Positions 37,482-45,377 of a stretch of DNA of 64,000 bases are shown here, piece by piece (position 1 is the first letter of the stretch; each line of letters begins with the position of its first letter). The notes below the pieces were generated by a model. That model was not told where the DNA came from, ran no database searches, and saw only the letters and a list, made by a program, of their open reading frames with translations. The DNA comes from Rhodanobacteraceae bacterium. Lineage in GTDB: Bacteria > Pseudomonadota > Gammaproteobacteria > Xanthomonadales > SZUA-5. Position numbers and translations under genes: made by a program. The stretch is from positions 1 through 64,000 of the forward strand of contig JADJPR010000022.1 in NCBI GenBank assembly GCA_016713135.1, in the 5' to 3' direction.

Positions 37482-38204
37482 ATGCGAGCAATCTGGTTGT
37501 GTGGTCTGGCGATGGTCGGTGGTCTGGCGGCGACGCCGGATCTGGCGTTGGCGCGCGGCGACAAGCCCGTGCTCGCGGTGATCGAGTTCGAAAACCAGTC
37601 GGGTGCAGGCTGGTGGCGCGGCGGTGTGGGCTGGGAACTGGCCGGCATGCTGAGCAACGAACTGTCGGCGACTGGCGCCTTCAAGGTACTCGAGCGCGAG
37701 CAGATCCGCGCTGTGCTGGACGAGCAGAATCTGGCGGCCTCGGGTCGCGTGGCCGCGGGTACCGGCGCCAAGATCGGTCAGCTGACCGGGGCGCAATACC
37801 TGGTCACCGGCACTGTGACGGCCTATGAAGAGGAAACCGCGAGCACCGGCGGCGGCATCAGCTTTGGCGGTGTCTCGGTGGGCGGCAAGAGCGAAAAGGC
37901 CTACCTGGCTGTCGACCTGCGCGTGATCAACGCCACCACCGGCGAAGTCGACTACACCCGCACCATCGAGGGCACTGCGAAGGGCGGCGGCATGAGCCTC
38001 GGCCTGTACCGCGGCGGTTTCGGCGGCTCGCTGGCCAGCGAAAACAAGACCCCGGCGGGCAAGGCCATCCGCGCCGCGCTGGTCGAGATCACCGATTACC
38101 TCGAGTGCGCGATGGTCAAGCAGAACCGCTGCCTCGATGAGTACGATGCCAAGGAAGAGCGTCGTCGCGAAAAGACTCGCGGTGCCCTGGACCTGGATGA
38201 TTGA
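37482..38204 (+). CDS. CsgG/HfaB-family secreted protein
   Basis: 240 residues with a signal peptide (MRAIWLCGLAMVGGLAATPD, cleavage near LALA). The CsgG-like core reads KPVLAVIEFENQSGAGWWRG, ELAGMLSNELSATGAFKVLE, REQIRAVLDEQNLAASG, GAQYLVTGTVTAYEEE and LAVDLRVINATTGEVDYTRT. The family includes the curli export channel CsgG, the holdfast anchor HfaB and periplasmic activators. I see no lipobox Cys at the cleavage site, so it may be periplasmic rather than a lipidated outer-membrane pore. No csgA/B/E/F or holdfast genes are near. ATG 37482 is preceded by GAGG. A Gly-rich stretch (GGGISFGGVSVGG) lies near residue 125. Confidence 0.82.
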   Translation: MRAIWLCGLAMVGGLAATPDLALARGDKPVLAVIEFENQSGAGWWRGGVGWELAGMLSNELSATGAFKVLEREQIRAVLDEQNLAASGRVAAGTGAKIGQLTGAQYLVTGTVTAYEEETASTGGGISFGGVSVGGKSEKAYLAVDLRVINATTGEVDYTRTIEGTAKGGGMSLGLYRGGFGGSLASENKTPAGKAIRAALVEITDYLECAMVKQNRCLDEYDAKEERRREKTRGALDLDD

Positions 38205-38212
38205 TGTTGTCT

Positions 38213-38242
38213 TGCCGCTGCGGCCTCAGTGCCGCAGCGGCA
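38213..38242 (+). terminator. perfect 12-base stem-loop after the CsgG-family gene
   Basis: TGCCGCTGCGGC (38213-38224) and GCCGCAGCGGCA (38231-38242) are perfect inverted repeats with a 6-base loop, 8 bases after the stop. There is no T-tract. The position between convergent genes favours a transcription terminator. Confidence 0.55.
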
Positions 38243-38622
38243 TCACCCTCTGACGCGAGATCCGGCGTCAGGCGCTCAGCGACGCGCGCACCCTGGTACC
38301 GGGTCCGGGGGTGGTGGTGGCGCTGAAGCCGCGACGAAAATGAACCGAGGGACGTTCTGCGTCAGGTTCCGGCCATCTCCTTCTCGCAACTTGCAGCGAG
38401 CGCGTCTTCCGGCCTGAGCTGAGAGCCTGCGGCGAGGGTTTGGAGAGGATGCAACTGGCCCGACGGCGGCCATTGCGCTTGTGCTACGGCGCCCGGCGCG
38501 CGACCGAGGAACACGAGCTTCTCGTCTCTGCCTCGGTCTCCTTTGCGCCGGCGCATTTCCGCATTGCATCCTGATTCCGGTCCGTCATGCATTCCTTGCG
38601 GATCGGTCGCACCATTGAGGCT
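38243..38622. other. gene-free gap between convergent genes
   Basis: About 380 bases between the CsgG-family gene and the stop of the HELGH protease. Both strands hold only short, poorly coding frames without ribosome sites. I see no tRNA, repeat or recognisable RNA here. Confidence 0.4.
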
Positions 38623-40851
38623 TCATTCGAACCCATTCGCGAACAGGTTCTGCGCGGTCACCGTCAACTGGAAACTGGTATCGGTGAATGCGCCGCAATT
38701 GTCGGCGGCGCGCACACTGATGGTGTGCGATCCCAGCGGGCCCGCGTTGCTGATCGTGATCACGCCGGTGCTGTTGCTGACGCTGATGGTGCCGCTGAAG
38801 GTCGCCTGTGGCAGCAGCTGGATACTCGCAATTGACCCGTTGTCACTGGGCCCGGTCGCGGGGTTGATGGTGCGTCCGCCACTCAGCGCGACGCTGCTGG
38901 CGGCGTAGGTGAGTGTGGGATTCGTGTTGGGGTTGACATTGACCTGCAAATCGCCCGTTCCTTGCAGCGAGCCATCGCTGACCTGGAAACGCAGGGTGCC
39001 GGCATTCGCGGTGCAGTTGGCCGCAATGGTGGCGCTGATGCTGCCGCCGGCATTCACGATCGATGCCGCAGAGACCCCTGTGGACGTTCCACCGGCGATC
39101 TGAGTTACCGTCAGACTGCCGGCCGCGGTCTGGCCGTCGATGACAGTTCCGATGACCACCGCGGCGCCGGCTGCGCTGCCGCGCTGGCGCGTGATTGCGG
39201 CTGATGGCGTGAACGTCGGTGCCGTATTGCCGCTGCCGATGGTGAAGTTTGCTGCGGAAACACCCGCCGGCGCGGTGAAGTCGTGCTCGCGCACTCGAAT
39301 TCGTCCTTGGGTGGTCGGCGTGTTCGGCACCATCCAGGTGAAGCTGCCCGTGTTCGCGATGTCGCTGGCAATGACACTGGAGAAGGTCGATCCGGCGTTG
39401 GTCGACAGCTCGATGGTCACCCGCCGGCTGAAACCCGCCGGGTTGGTCCAGGTGATGTTGACGTTGGATCCTGGCGTGAGCGTGCCGCTGGCGGGCTGCA
39501 CATTGCTGATGTTGTCGCCGGTGGCATCGTTGTTGGCGTCGCGGAACCAGCCGATGTCGCGGAGCAACTGGCGAGTGAGGTCACCGGTGAGCGGCAGGCC
39601 GGTGTTGATTGCCGGTTCCATCAGAAGGTTCGGGCTCGCCGTGGTGTTCCAGTGCGATACCGATGAACCGGGTTGGATCGGGTTGGGTGTGAACAGTTCG
39701 ACCCGACCGGTTGCAGCATCGCGCGCCGCGCTCAGGAAGGACGAGGCGATACGCACATTCGCACCGTCCCACAGCAGGTCGTTGGTGTTGATTGCGGATG
39801 CCGCGCGTTGTGCCTGATTCATCTGGAACCAGGTGGCATTCTGGTCGCGGTCGAACATCAGGCGCGCCCAGACGTCAGGCTGGCTGTTGAAATAGGCACC
39901 GGTCGCTTCGTCGGTGAACGTAAGGAAACCGAGACCATGTCCAAGTTCGTGCAGCACGACGACGAGCAGATTGATCGTCCCGGCAGGCGTGGCATTGTCG
40001 AAGCCGTAGTAGAAACCGGTGCCTGCACCCAGGCAGCCAGTGTCCACGCTGCTGTTGAAGGTCGCGCCAATGTCGTTGTTGGCGCTCAGGTCGCTGTTAC
40101 TGATCTTGTTGGCCAGCGCGGCCGGGTACCAGGTGCTTGCAAAGGGGACATTGGCGAAATCCCGGTGCGCGGTGTTCGGCCCCGCTGAACCCAACACACC
40201 GCCGCTGCTGCTGCACGGCGAGAGCGGGTCGAAGTTGGACTGGACGCGGATGGTCTGCGTGCTGTCAAGGAAGGCAGCCCAGATTCCAGCGGCCTGGTTG
40301 AACACGTTGAGTCGCTGCGCGCCGAGGGTGGTTCCTGGGTTGCCACCAATCGGGGCACGGGCGGCGGTTGAATTGAAACCCTCATCGGCGCCGTCGGCAT
40401 TGACGATGGTGAACGTGCTGCTGGCCGGTGCAGCTGGCAGGGCTTTCGACTGTTCGATCAGATTCCAGATGTAGGCGTACTCGGCGGCGCTCATGCCGTG
40501 TCTTGCTGCCAGACCATCATCGACCGGCGCTGGCGCTGGAGAGGCCAGTTTGGCGCCAGTGTCGAGATCGCGGCCAAGGAATCGGTTGGCTTCCACCACG
40601 CTGCCGACGCATTGCGCGCGCAATTCGCCGCTATCGCTCTGTGCGCCGAGATGCACATGACGAAAGCGTCCGTCGAGGTCGACGGAAACCCCGCCGCGGG
40701 CGTCCGCTCGCGCCAGCAGTCCGGCGCTCGACTTGCTGGTGAGCCCGCGGATGCTGTCTGCCAGCGCGCGATCATCCGAGCTTCCCGCGGAGACTGCCGC
40801 GCTGGCGCTGAGCAGCAGCCCGGTCATCCAGACAATGGACCGATTTCTCAT
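38623..40851 (-). CDS. secreted zinc metalloprotease (HELGH) with Ig-like C-terminal modules and -NGFE tail
   Basis: 742 residues with a signal peptide (VWMTGLLLSASAAVSAG). The catalytic part contains INLLVVVLHELGHGLGFLTF, an HExxHxxG zinc motif of the metzincin/gluzincin kind, and a nearby third-ligand region. The domain ends at about residue 430 (QLLRDIGWFRDANNDATGDN). A Ser/Thr-rich C-terminal half of Ig-like or cadherin-like modules follows (GTLTPGSNVNITWTNPAGFS, then GSGNTAPTFTPSAAI). The last residues are QNLFANGFE. PA-type PatB-like proteases with an inserted PA region are possible relatives. The ATG is 3 bases after the rluB stop; its ribosome site GGAGGTG lies inside the end of rluB. 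Likely extracellular. Confidence 0.85.
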   Translation of the reverse strand: MRNRSIVWMTGLLLSASAAVSAGSSDDRALADSIRGLTSKSSAGLLARADARGGVSVDLDGRFRHVHLGAQSDSGELRAQCVGSVVEANRFLGRDLDTGAKLASPAPAPVDDGLAARHGMSAAEYAYIWNLIEQSKALPAAPASSTFTIVNADGADEGFNSTAARAPIGGNPGTTLGAQRLNVFNQAAGIWAAFLDSTQTIRVQSNFDPLSPCSSSGGVLGSAGPNTAHRDFANVPFASTWYPAALANKISNSDLSANNDIGATFNSSVDTGCLGAGTGFYYGFDNATPAGTINLLVVVLHELGHGLGFLTFTDEATGAYFNSQPDVWARLMFDRDQNATWFQMNQAQRAASAINTNDLLWDGANVRIASSFLSAARDAATGRVELFTPNPIQPGSSVSHWNTTASPNLLMEPAINTGLPLTGDLTRQLLRDIGWFRDANNDATGDNISNVQPASGTLTPGSNVNITWTNPAGFSRRVTIELSTNAGSTFSSVIASDIANTGSFTWMVPNTPTTQGRIRVREHDFTAPAGVSAANFTIGSGNTAPTFTPSAAITRQRGSAAGAAVVIGTVIDGQTAAGSLTVTQIAGGTSTGVSAASIVNAGGSISATIAANCTANAGTLRFQVSDGSLQGTGDLQVNVNPNTNPTLTYAASSVALSGGRTINPATGPSDNGSIASIQLLPQATFSGTISVSNSTGVITISNAGPLGSHTISVRAADNCGAFTDTSFQLTVTAQNLFANGFE

Positions 40852-40854
40852 GGT

Positions 40855-42605
40855 TCAATCACCTCCACGGTTGCGCGGGCCGGATGGTTTGCGCGGGCCG
40901 GATCCCGTGCCGCGTGGACCTCCCGGTCCGGAGCGCGCTCCGGCGGGTGTGCGTGCGGCCGGTCCACGACCGCCTGGCTTCGGGCCGCGCGGGGTGGCAC
41001 GGGTGTCTGTATTGCCGCGCGGGCCATTGCCCGCCCGGTCACGCGCCGGTCCGGCGGGGCGTGACCGCGGCGCGTCGCCGCGCGGGGCCGGGCGCGCCGA
41101 GCCCTCGTCGCGCGCCCATGGACGCGCCGGGCGCGTCTCGCTCGACGTGGTCTTTCCGGCGCCACGGGGGGCGCCAGCGCGGGTTGAATCACTGCGTGGG
41201 CCGCGACTGCCGAACTCGCGCGGCTTGTCGCTGCTTGGGCCAGCCGGGCGCGGACCACGGTCGCCGTAGCTGCGCGGCGCATCGCTGCGCGGGCCACGGT
41301 CGCCGAACTCGCGCGGCTTGTCGCTGCGCGGGCCGGTCGGACGCGGGCCGCGGTCGCCGTAGCTGCGCGGCGCATCGCTGCGCGGGCCACGGTCGCCGAA
41401 CTCGCGCGGCTTGTCGCTGCGCGGGCCGGTCGGACGCGGCCCGCGGTCGCCGTAGCTGCGCGGCGCATGCGGGGCCGCGGTCGCCGAACTCGGGCTGGCT
41501 GCGGGCCGGTCGGACGCGGGCCGCGGTCGCCGTAGCTGCGCGGCGCATCGCTGCGCGGGCCACGGTCGCCGAACTCGCGCGGCTTGTCGCTGCGCGGGCC
41601 GCCCGGACCGCGTGATGTGGCGTTGCGGGCGCGGAATTCCTCGCCCGGGCGCGCGCCTTCGCGTCGCGGCGGGCGGCGGTCCCCGCCGCGCTCGCCGATC
41701 GCTTCGGCCGCCTCGCGCTTCCAGTTCGGACGCTCGCCCGGGCGCTTGTCGCGCCGCTGGCCACGTTCGAACTTGCGCGCGGCTTCCACCGGCATGATGC
41801 GCAACTCGTTGCGCGTGGTCATCGGCATCTCCACCGATTCCAGCAGGCCCGCGATCTCCTCCGGTTCCAGTTCACGGTACCAGCCGCGCTTGAGGTCCTT
41901 GCCCAGTTCGATTACGCCGTAGCGCACGCGCTTCAGGCGGCTGACCTCGGCGCCGACGGCCTCCCACAAGCGGCGCACCTCGCGCTGGCGGCCTTCGCGG
42001 ATCACCGCCTTGAACCACTTGTTGCTGCCCTCACCGCCGAGTGCCTCGATCTCCTCGAACTTCGCCGGGCCGTCGTCCAGTTCCACGCCCTTCAGCAACT
42101 GCTGCAGCGCGCTTTCCGCGACATCCCCGTGCACCCGGCACAAGTACTCGCGCTCGATCTCGCGCGAGGGGTGCATCAGGCGGTTGGCGAGTTCGCCGTC
42201 GGTGGTGAACAGCAGCAGCCCCGCGGTGTTGAGATCGAGCCGCCCGACCACGATCCAGCGCGCGCCCTTGAGCTTCGGCAGGCGGTCGAACACCGTGGGG
42301 CGACCTTCCGGATCGACCGTGGTGGTGACCTCGCCTTCGGGCTTGTTGTAGCAGAGCACGCGCGGGCCTTCATGGGTCACCGCACGCACGATGAACTCGC
42401 GGCCATCGAGGCGAACGGTCTGGCCGTCGCCGAGGGTGTCGCCGATAGACGCCGGCCGGCCATCGATCTCGATCTCGCCGCGCAGCACGCGCTCCTCGAT
42501 CATCCGGCGCGAGCCCAGGCCCGCCTTGGAGAGCAGCTTCTGCAGGCGCTCGGGCGCGATGTCATTGGCGCCGCGCTTGAGCGACAGGGTAGGGCGGCGT
42601 TTCAT
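40855..42605 (-). CDS. rluB: 23S rRNA pseudouridine synthase RluB with long Arg/Gly-rich repeat tail, one frameshift
   Basis: RluB isomerises U2605 of 23S rRNA. The N-terminal S4 RNA-binding domain (APERLQKLLSKAGLGSRRMI) is followed by the synthase domain with the catalytic Asp in GRLDLNTAGLLLFTTDG and the conserved REGRQREVRRLWEAVG. From about residue 280 an Arg/Gly/Pro-rich tail begins, with four 31-residue repeats of the form SDKPREFGDRGPRSDAPRSY... Repeats 3-4 lack a net 13 bases (41407-41579), which shifts the frame. Past that point the other frame gives a sensible tail GSRGPRSDSTRAGAPRGAG ... GPRNRGGD and a TGA at 40855-40857. I take that as the true end; the nominal open frame runs to 40848 and overlaps the next gene. 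Start ATG 42605. Confidence 0.88.
41221..41579 (-). repeat. 93-bp tandem repeat (31 codons) in the rluB tail
   Basis: Units start with CGGCTTGTCG (plus strand) at 41221, 41314 and 41407, with the flank of the next unit at 41580. The first two units are 93 bases each and nearly identical. The last two together span 173 rather than 186 bases, so 13 bases are missing. On the minus strand each unit encodes a 31-residue Arg/Gly/Asp-rich motif. Repeat length is an exact codon multiple, as expected for a coding minisatellite. Confidence 0.85.
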
Positions 42606-42846
42606 AATCCTGGAATCCTCGTTGAACGGGGTAGAGTGTGCGGTGATGGTGGTGCAGGGCAAGGCGCAATGAGGCGGAATAGCTAGCCTATTCCAACGAG
42701 TTGCAACGCCGCCATGCGCCGCCAGGACCGTGCAATCTGCCCCGTAGCGGAACCACCTGAAAGATAACGGCATTGAGTCGCACGAGGGTCATCTGAATGA
42801 TCCACAGGTGACGCTTGCATAGCGGTCAATCGAGGATTCCAGGATT
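42606..42846. mobile_element. MITE-like element with 20-base terminal inverted repeats between scpB and rluB
   Basis: AATCCTGGAATCCTCG-TTGA at 42606-42625 and its reverse complement at 42826-42846 (one extra base) bound a 241-bp segment with no coding capacity. The interior has a palindrome GGAATAGCTAGCCTATTCC at 42675-42693 and inverted GCGCAATGAGGC/GCGCC-rich arms around it. The right terminal repeat encodes the last six codons and stop of scpB. The left one lies immediately before the rluB ATG and contributes its GAGG ribosome site. Transposition is not shown; the terminal repeats and size fit a miniature inverted-repeat element. Confidence 0.5.
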
Positions 42847-43482
42847 ACTAGCGTGTCTCCGTGGAAGGGGCTTCGACCGCGGCGACTGCGATGACGCCGG
42901 GGCAGCGTCTGCAGCGGGCTTGCTGTCGGGAAAACTGAGTTCGGGTTCCATCGCGTCGAGATCGCGGATCTCGGCCAGCGTGGGCAGCTCATCCAGGCTG
43001 CGCAGGTTGAAGTAATCGAGAAAGGCGCGCGTGGTGCCGTAAAGCGCCGGGCGCCCGGGGACATCGCGGTGGCCGATCACGCGGATCCACTCGCGTTCTT
43101 CGAGGGTCTTGATGATCTGGGTGGACACCGCGACGCCGCGCACCGCCTCGATCTCGCCGCGCGTGATCGGTTGGCGATAGGCGATCAGTGCCAGCGTCTC
43201 CAGCAATGCGCGCGAGTACTTGCTCTGGCGCTCGGTCCAGAGCCTGGCGACGTGCGCATGCACGCTGGCACGCACCTGGTAGCGGAATCCGCTGGCAACC
43301 TCGACCAGTTCCACGCCGCGGCCTTCGCAGTCGGCTGCGAGCGACTCCAGCGCCTGGGCCAGTTCGGTGTGGGTGTGGCGGCCGTCCTCGTCGAACAGCT
43401 CGGAGAGCTGGGCGATGGTCAGCGGCTGACCCGCCGCCAGCAGCGCAGCTTCCAGGATCGGCTTCAGCATCGCCGGTTCCAT
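42826..43482 (-). CDS. scpB: SMC-ScpAB condensin subunit ScpB
   Basis: The winged-helix subunit of the bacterial SMC-kleisin complex that compacts and segregates the chromosome; 218 residues. The two winged-helix units are seen as ILEAALLAAGQPLTIAQLSE with ASGFRYQVRASVHAHVARLW, then SRALLETLALIAYRQPITRG with EIEAVRGVAVSTQIIKTLEE and GRPALYGTTRAFLDYFNLRS, all family blocks. The C-terminus from about residue 190 is a variable Pro/Ser/Lys tail whose end (NPGILD) is encoded by the inverted repeat of the intergenic element. Its ATG shares a base with the scpA stop (TGATG), so translation is coupled. Confidence 0.93.
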   Translation of the reverse strand: MEPAMLKPILEAALLAAGQPLTIAQLSELFDEDGRHTHTELAQALESLAADCEGRGVELVEVASGFRYQVRASVHAHVARLWTERQSKYSRALLETLALIAYRQPITRGEIEAVRGVAVSTQIIKTLEEREWIRVIGHRDVPGRPALYGTTRAFLDYFNLRSLDELPTLAEIRDLDAMEPELSFPDSKPAADAAPASSQSPRSKPLPRRHASNPGILD

Positions 43483-44336
43483 CAGGCAGGTTCCTCCAGA
43501 TCCGGTTCGCGCGCGGCCAGCGAGCGCAGGTAGATCGGCGCCAATGGCCGGTCCTGCACGATTTCGACCAGCCCGGCCTTGCCCAGTTCGAGCATTGCAA
43601 GAAAGCAGACCACCACGCCGAGACGGCCTTCGGTGGCGGTGAACAGCGCGCTGAACTCTATGAATTCCCCGCTGCCGAGCGCGTCCAGCACCTCGGTCAT
43701 CTTCTGCCGTACGGACAATGGTTCGCGGCGGATCTGATGGCTGATGTAGAGATCCGCGCGATTGAGCACGTCGCGGAAGGCCAGCAACAGTTCCTTCAGG
43801 TCCACTTCCGGCGGCACCACGTGGACCTTGCGCTCCGGCACATAGGCGGTGGCCTGGTGCGTGTCGCGCTCCATCCGCGGGAGGGCGTCGAGATCCTCGG
43901 CGGCCTTCTTGAAGCGTTCGTACTCCTGCAGGCGGCGCACCAGCTCCGCGCGCGGATCGGCTTCCTCGTCCTCGCTCGCGGGTGGTCGCGGCAACAGCAG
44001 GCGCGACTTGATCTCGCACAGGATCGCGGCCATCACCAGGTACTCGGCGGCCAGTTCGAAGCGCAATTCGCGCATCATCTCGATGTAGCCGATGTACTGG
44101 CGCGTGATCGCCGCGATCGGGATGTCGAGGATGTCCAGGTTCTGCCGGCGGATCAGGTACAGCAGCAGATCGAGCGGGCCCTCGAAGGCTTCGAGGATGA
44201 CTTCCAGTGCGTCCGGCGGGATGTAGAGGTCCTTGGGCAGCTCGTAGAAGGCCTCGCCGCGCACCACCGCGAACGGAATCTCCGCCTGGCGCGCGGTGGC
44301 GCCATCCGGTTCCGGCGTGAGCGTTTCCGCATTCAT
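43482..44336 (-). CDS. scpA: SMC-ScpAB kleisin subunit ScpA
   Basis: The kleisin that bridges SMC heads; 284 residues. The conserved N-terminal block FEGPLDLLLYLIRRQNLDIL with DIPIAAITRQYIGYIEMM, then LAAEYLVMAAILCEIKSRLL, is the ScpA signature. An acidic linker (SEDEEADPRAELVRRLQEYE) follows. The C-terminal winged helix ends FSALFTATEGRLGVVVCFLA and VEIVQDRPLAPIYL. ATG 44336 overlaps the yciO stop by ATGA. The order yciO-scpA-scpB-rluB is widespread in gammaproteobacteria. Confidence 0.93.
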   Translation of the reverse strand: MNAETLTPEPDGATARQAEIPFAVVRGEAFYELPKDLYIPPDALEVILEAFEGPLDLLLYLIRRQNLDILDIPIAAITRQYIGYIEMMRELRFELAAEYLVMAAILCEIKSRLLLPRPPASEDEEADPRAELVRRLQEYERFKKAAEDLDALPRMERDTHQATAYVPERKVHVVPPEVDLKELLLAFRDVLNRADLYISHQIRREPLSVRQKMTEVLDALGSGEFIEFSALFTATEGRLGVVVCFLAMLELGKAGLVEIVQDRPLAPIYLRSLAAREPDLEEPA

Positions 44337-44950
44337 TCCCAGTCCACCGGGCCGCTGCCGTGGCGCAGCACTTCATAGGGCTGGTCGATCATCGACACCA
44401 CGGTCGTCGGGTCGACGCCGCAGGGGCCGCCGTCGATGAACACATCGACGTGCGCATCCAGCGCTTCCACCAGCTCGTCGACCTCCATCCCGTGCAGTTC
44501 CTGGTTCGGCAGCAGCAGGCTGGAGCTGAGGATGGGTTCGCCGAGAGATTCGATCAAGGCCTGGGCGACGCGGTTGTCCGGCACGCGCACGCCGATCGAA
44601 CGACGCTTCTCGGTGGCCACCCGTTTGGGCACCAGCGAGCTGGCCGGCAGGATGAAGGTGTAGCTGCCAGGAACGTGCGCGCGCATCAGGCGGAAGGCGG
44701 CATCGTCCACCCGGGCATACTGTCCGATCTGCTTGAGATCGCGGCAAGCGAGGGTGAAATTGTGACGCGGCTTCAACTGGCGCAGCCGCACCACGCGATC
44801 GAGCGCATCGCGGGCATCCAGCGCGAAACCGACGGCATAGCCGGAATCGGTCGGGTAGACCACCAGCTCGCCCGCGCGCAGGGTCGCCACGGCCTGGTCG
44901 ATCAGGCGCTGCTGCGGCGAAACCGGATGGATGATGATGCGGCGTGACAT
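44333..44950 (-). CDS. yciO: YciO/YrdC-fold protein (Sua5-YciO-YrdC family)
   Basis: 205 residues with a single YrdC domain. It has GELVVYPTDSGYAVGFALDA, RLRQLKPRHNFTLACRDLKQ (the KxR/ligand loop in YciO form), VPGSYTFILPASSLVPKRV and the PxxSSSLLLPNQE loop where TsaC proteins have PSAN. It ends VFIDGGPCGVDPTTVVSMID. YciO proteins share the fold of threonylcarbamoyl-AMP synthases but are weak or inactive in t6A synthesis, so its role is uncertain. This matters because the true Sua5/TsaC-type gene in the window is broken at the left edge. It is first in a tightly coupled set with scpA and scpB. Confidence 0.88.
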   Translation of the reverse strand: MSRRIIIHPVSPQQRLIDQAVATLRAGELVVYPTDSGYAVGFALDARDALDRVVRLRQLKPRHNFTLACRDLKQIGQYARVDDAAFRLMRAHVPGSYTFILPASSLVPKRVATEKRRSIGVRVPDNRVAQALIESLGEPILSSSLLLPNQELHGMEVDELVEALDAHVDVFIDGGPCGVDPTTVVSMIDQPYEVLRHGSGPVDWE

Positions 44951-45101
44951 GCGTGAGCGGCTGGTCGGCGGTGGCTGGCAGGCGCCGCGAGGCAGCGTCG
45001 CGGGAAAAGAGCGGGAGTGTACCGGACGAAGCGGATTCCGTACCATGCGCGACCGCATTGCCGCCAGCAGCCCCGTTCATGTTCGACCACGAGCCCCGCC
45101 A

Positions 45102-45377
45102 ATGACCGCCAGCGATCGCATCCAACGAATGCGCGAACGCCTGGCGTTGCTCGCACCCAGCGACATCGCGATCGTCGACGACAGCCACAAGCATGCAGGC
45201 CACGCCGGTGCGCGCGATGGGCGTGGTCATTTCAGTTTGCGCATCGTCGCGGATGCCTTCCGAGGCCAGCGGCCGCTGGCCCGCCACCGTCTGGTCTATC
45301 AGGCGCTGGGCGACCTGATGGACACCGATATCCACGCCCTGGCGATCCAGGCCCTTGCACCCGAGGAACAGGCATGA
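45102..45377 (+). CDS. BolA-family protein
   Basis: A 91-residue BolA-like protein. The landmarks RIQRMRERL, the SHKHAGHAGARDGRGHFSL loop with the conserved histidines used for [2Fe-2S] sharing with monothiol glutaredoxins, then FRGQRPLARHRLVYQALGDL and DIHALAIQALAPEE, are all present. Family members act in iron homeostasis and Fe-S trafficking with glutaredoxins. It is divergent from yciO and its stop overlaps the start of a parvulin lipoprotein gene (ATGA), so the two are translated together. Confidence 0.92.
   Translation: MTASDRIQRMRERLALLAPSDIAIVDDSHKHAGHAGARDGRGHFSLRIVADAFRGQRPLARHRLVYQALGDLMDTDIHALAIQALAPEEQA

Noticed and set aside
38243..38622. Short ORFs in the gap between the CsgG-family gene and the protease
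   Set aside because: No ribosome sites, biased composition and no motifs; probably noncoding.
41221..41579. Regular repeats considered as a CRISPR array
   Set aside because: Units are contiguous with no spacers, are 93 bases long and are in frame with rluB; no cas genes are present.
40848..42605. RluB reading frame continuing to 40848
   Set aside because: After the repeat slip this frame encodes Arg/Ala-rich nonsense and overlaps the protease start; the alternate frame gives a tail like the repeats and ends just before the ATG.
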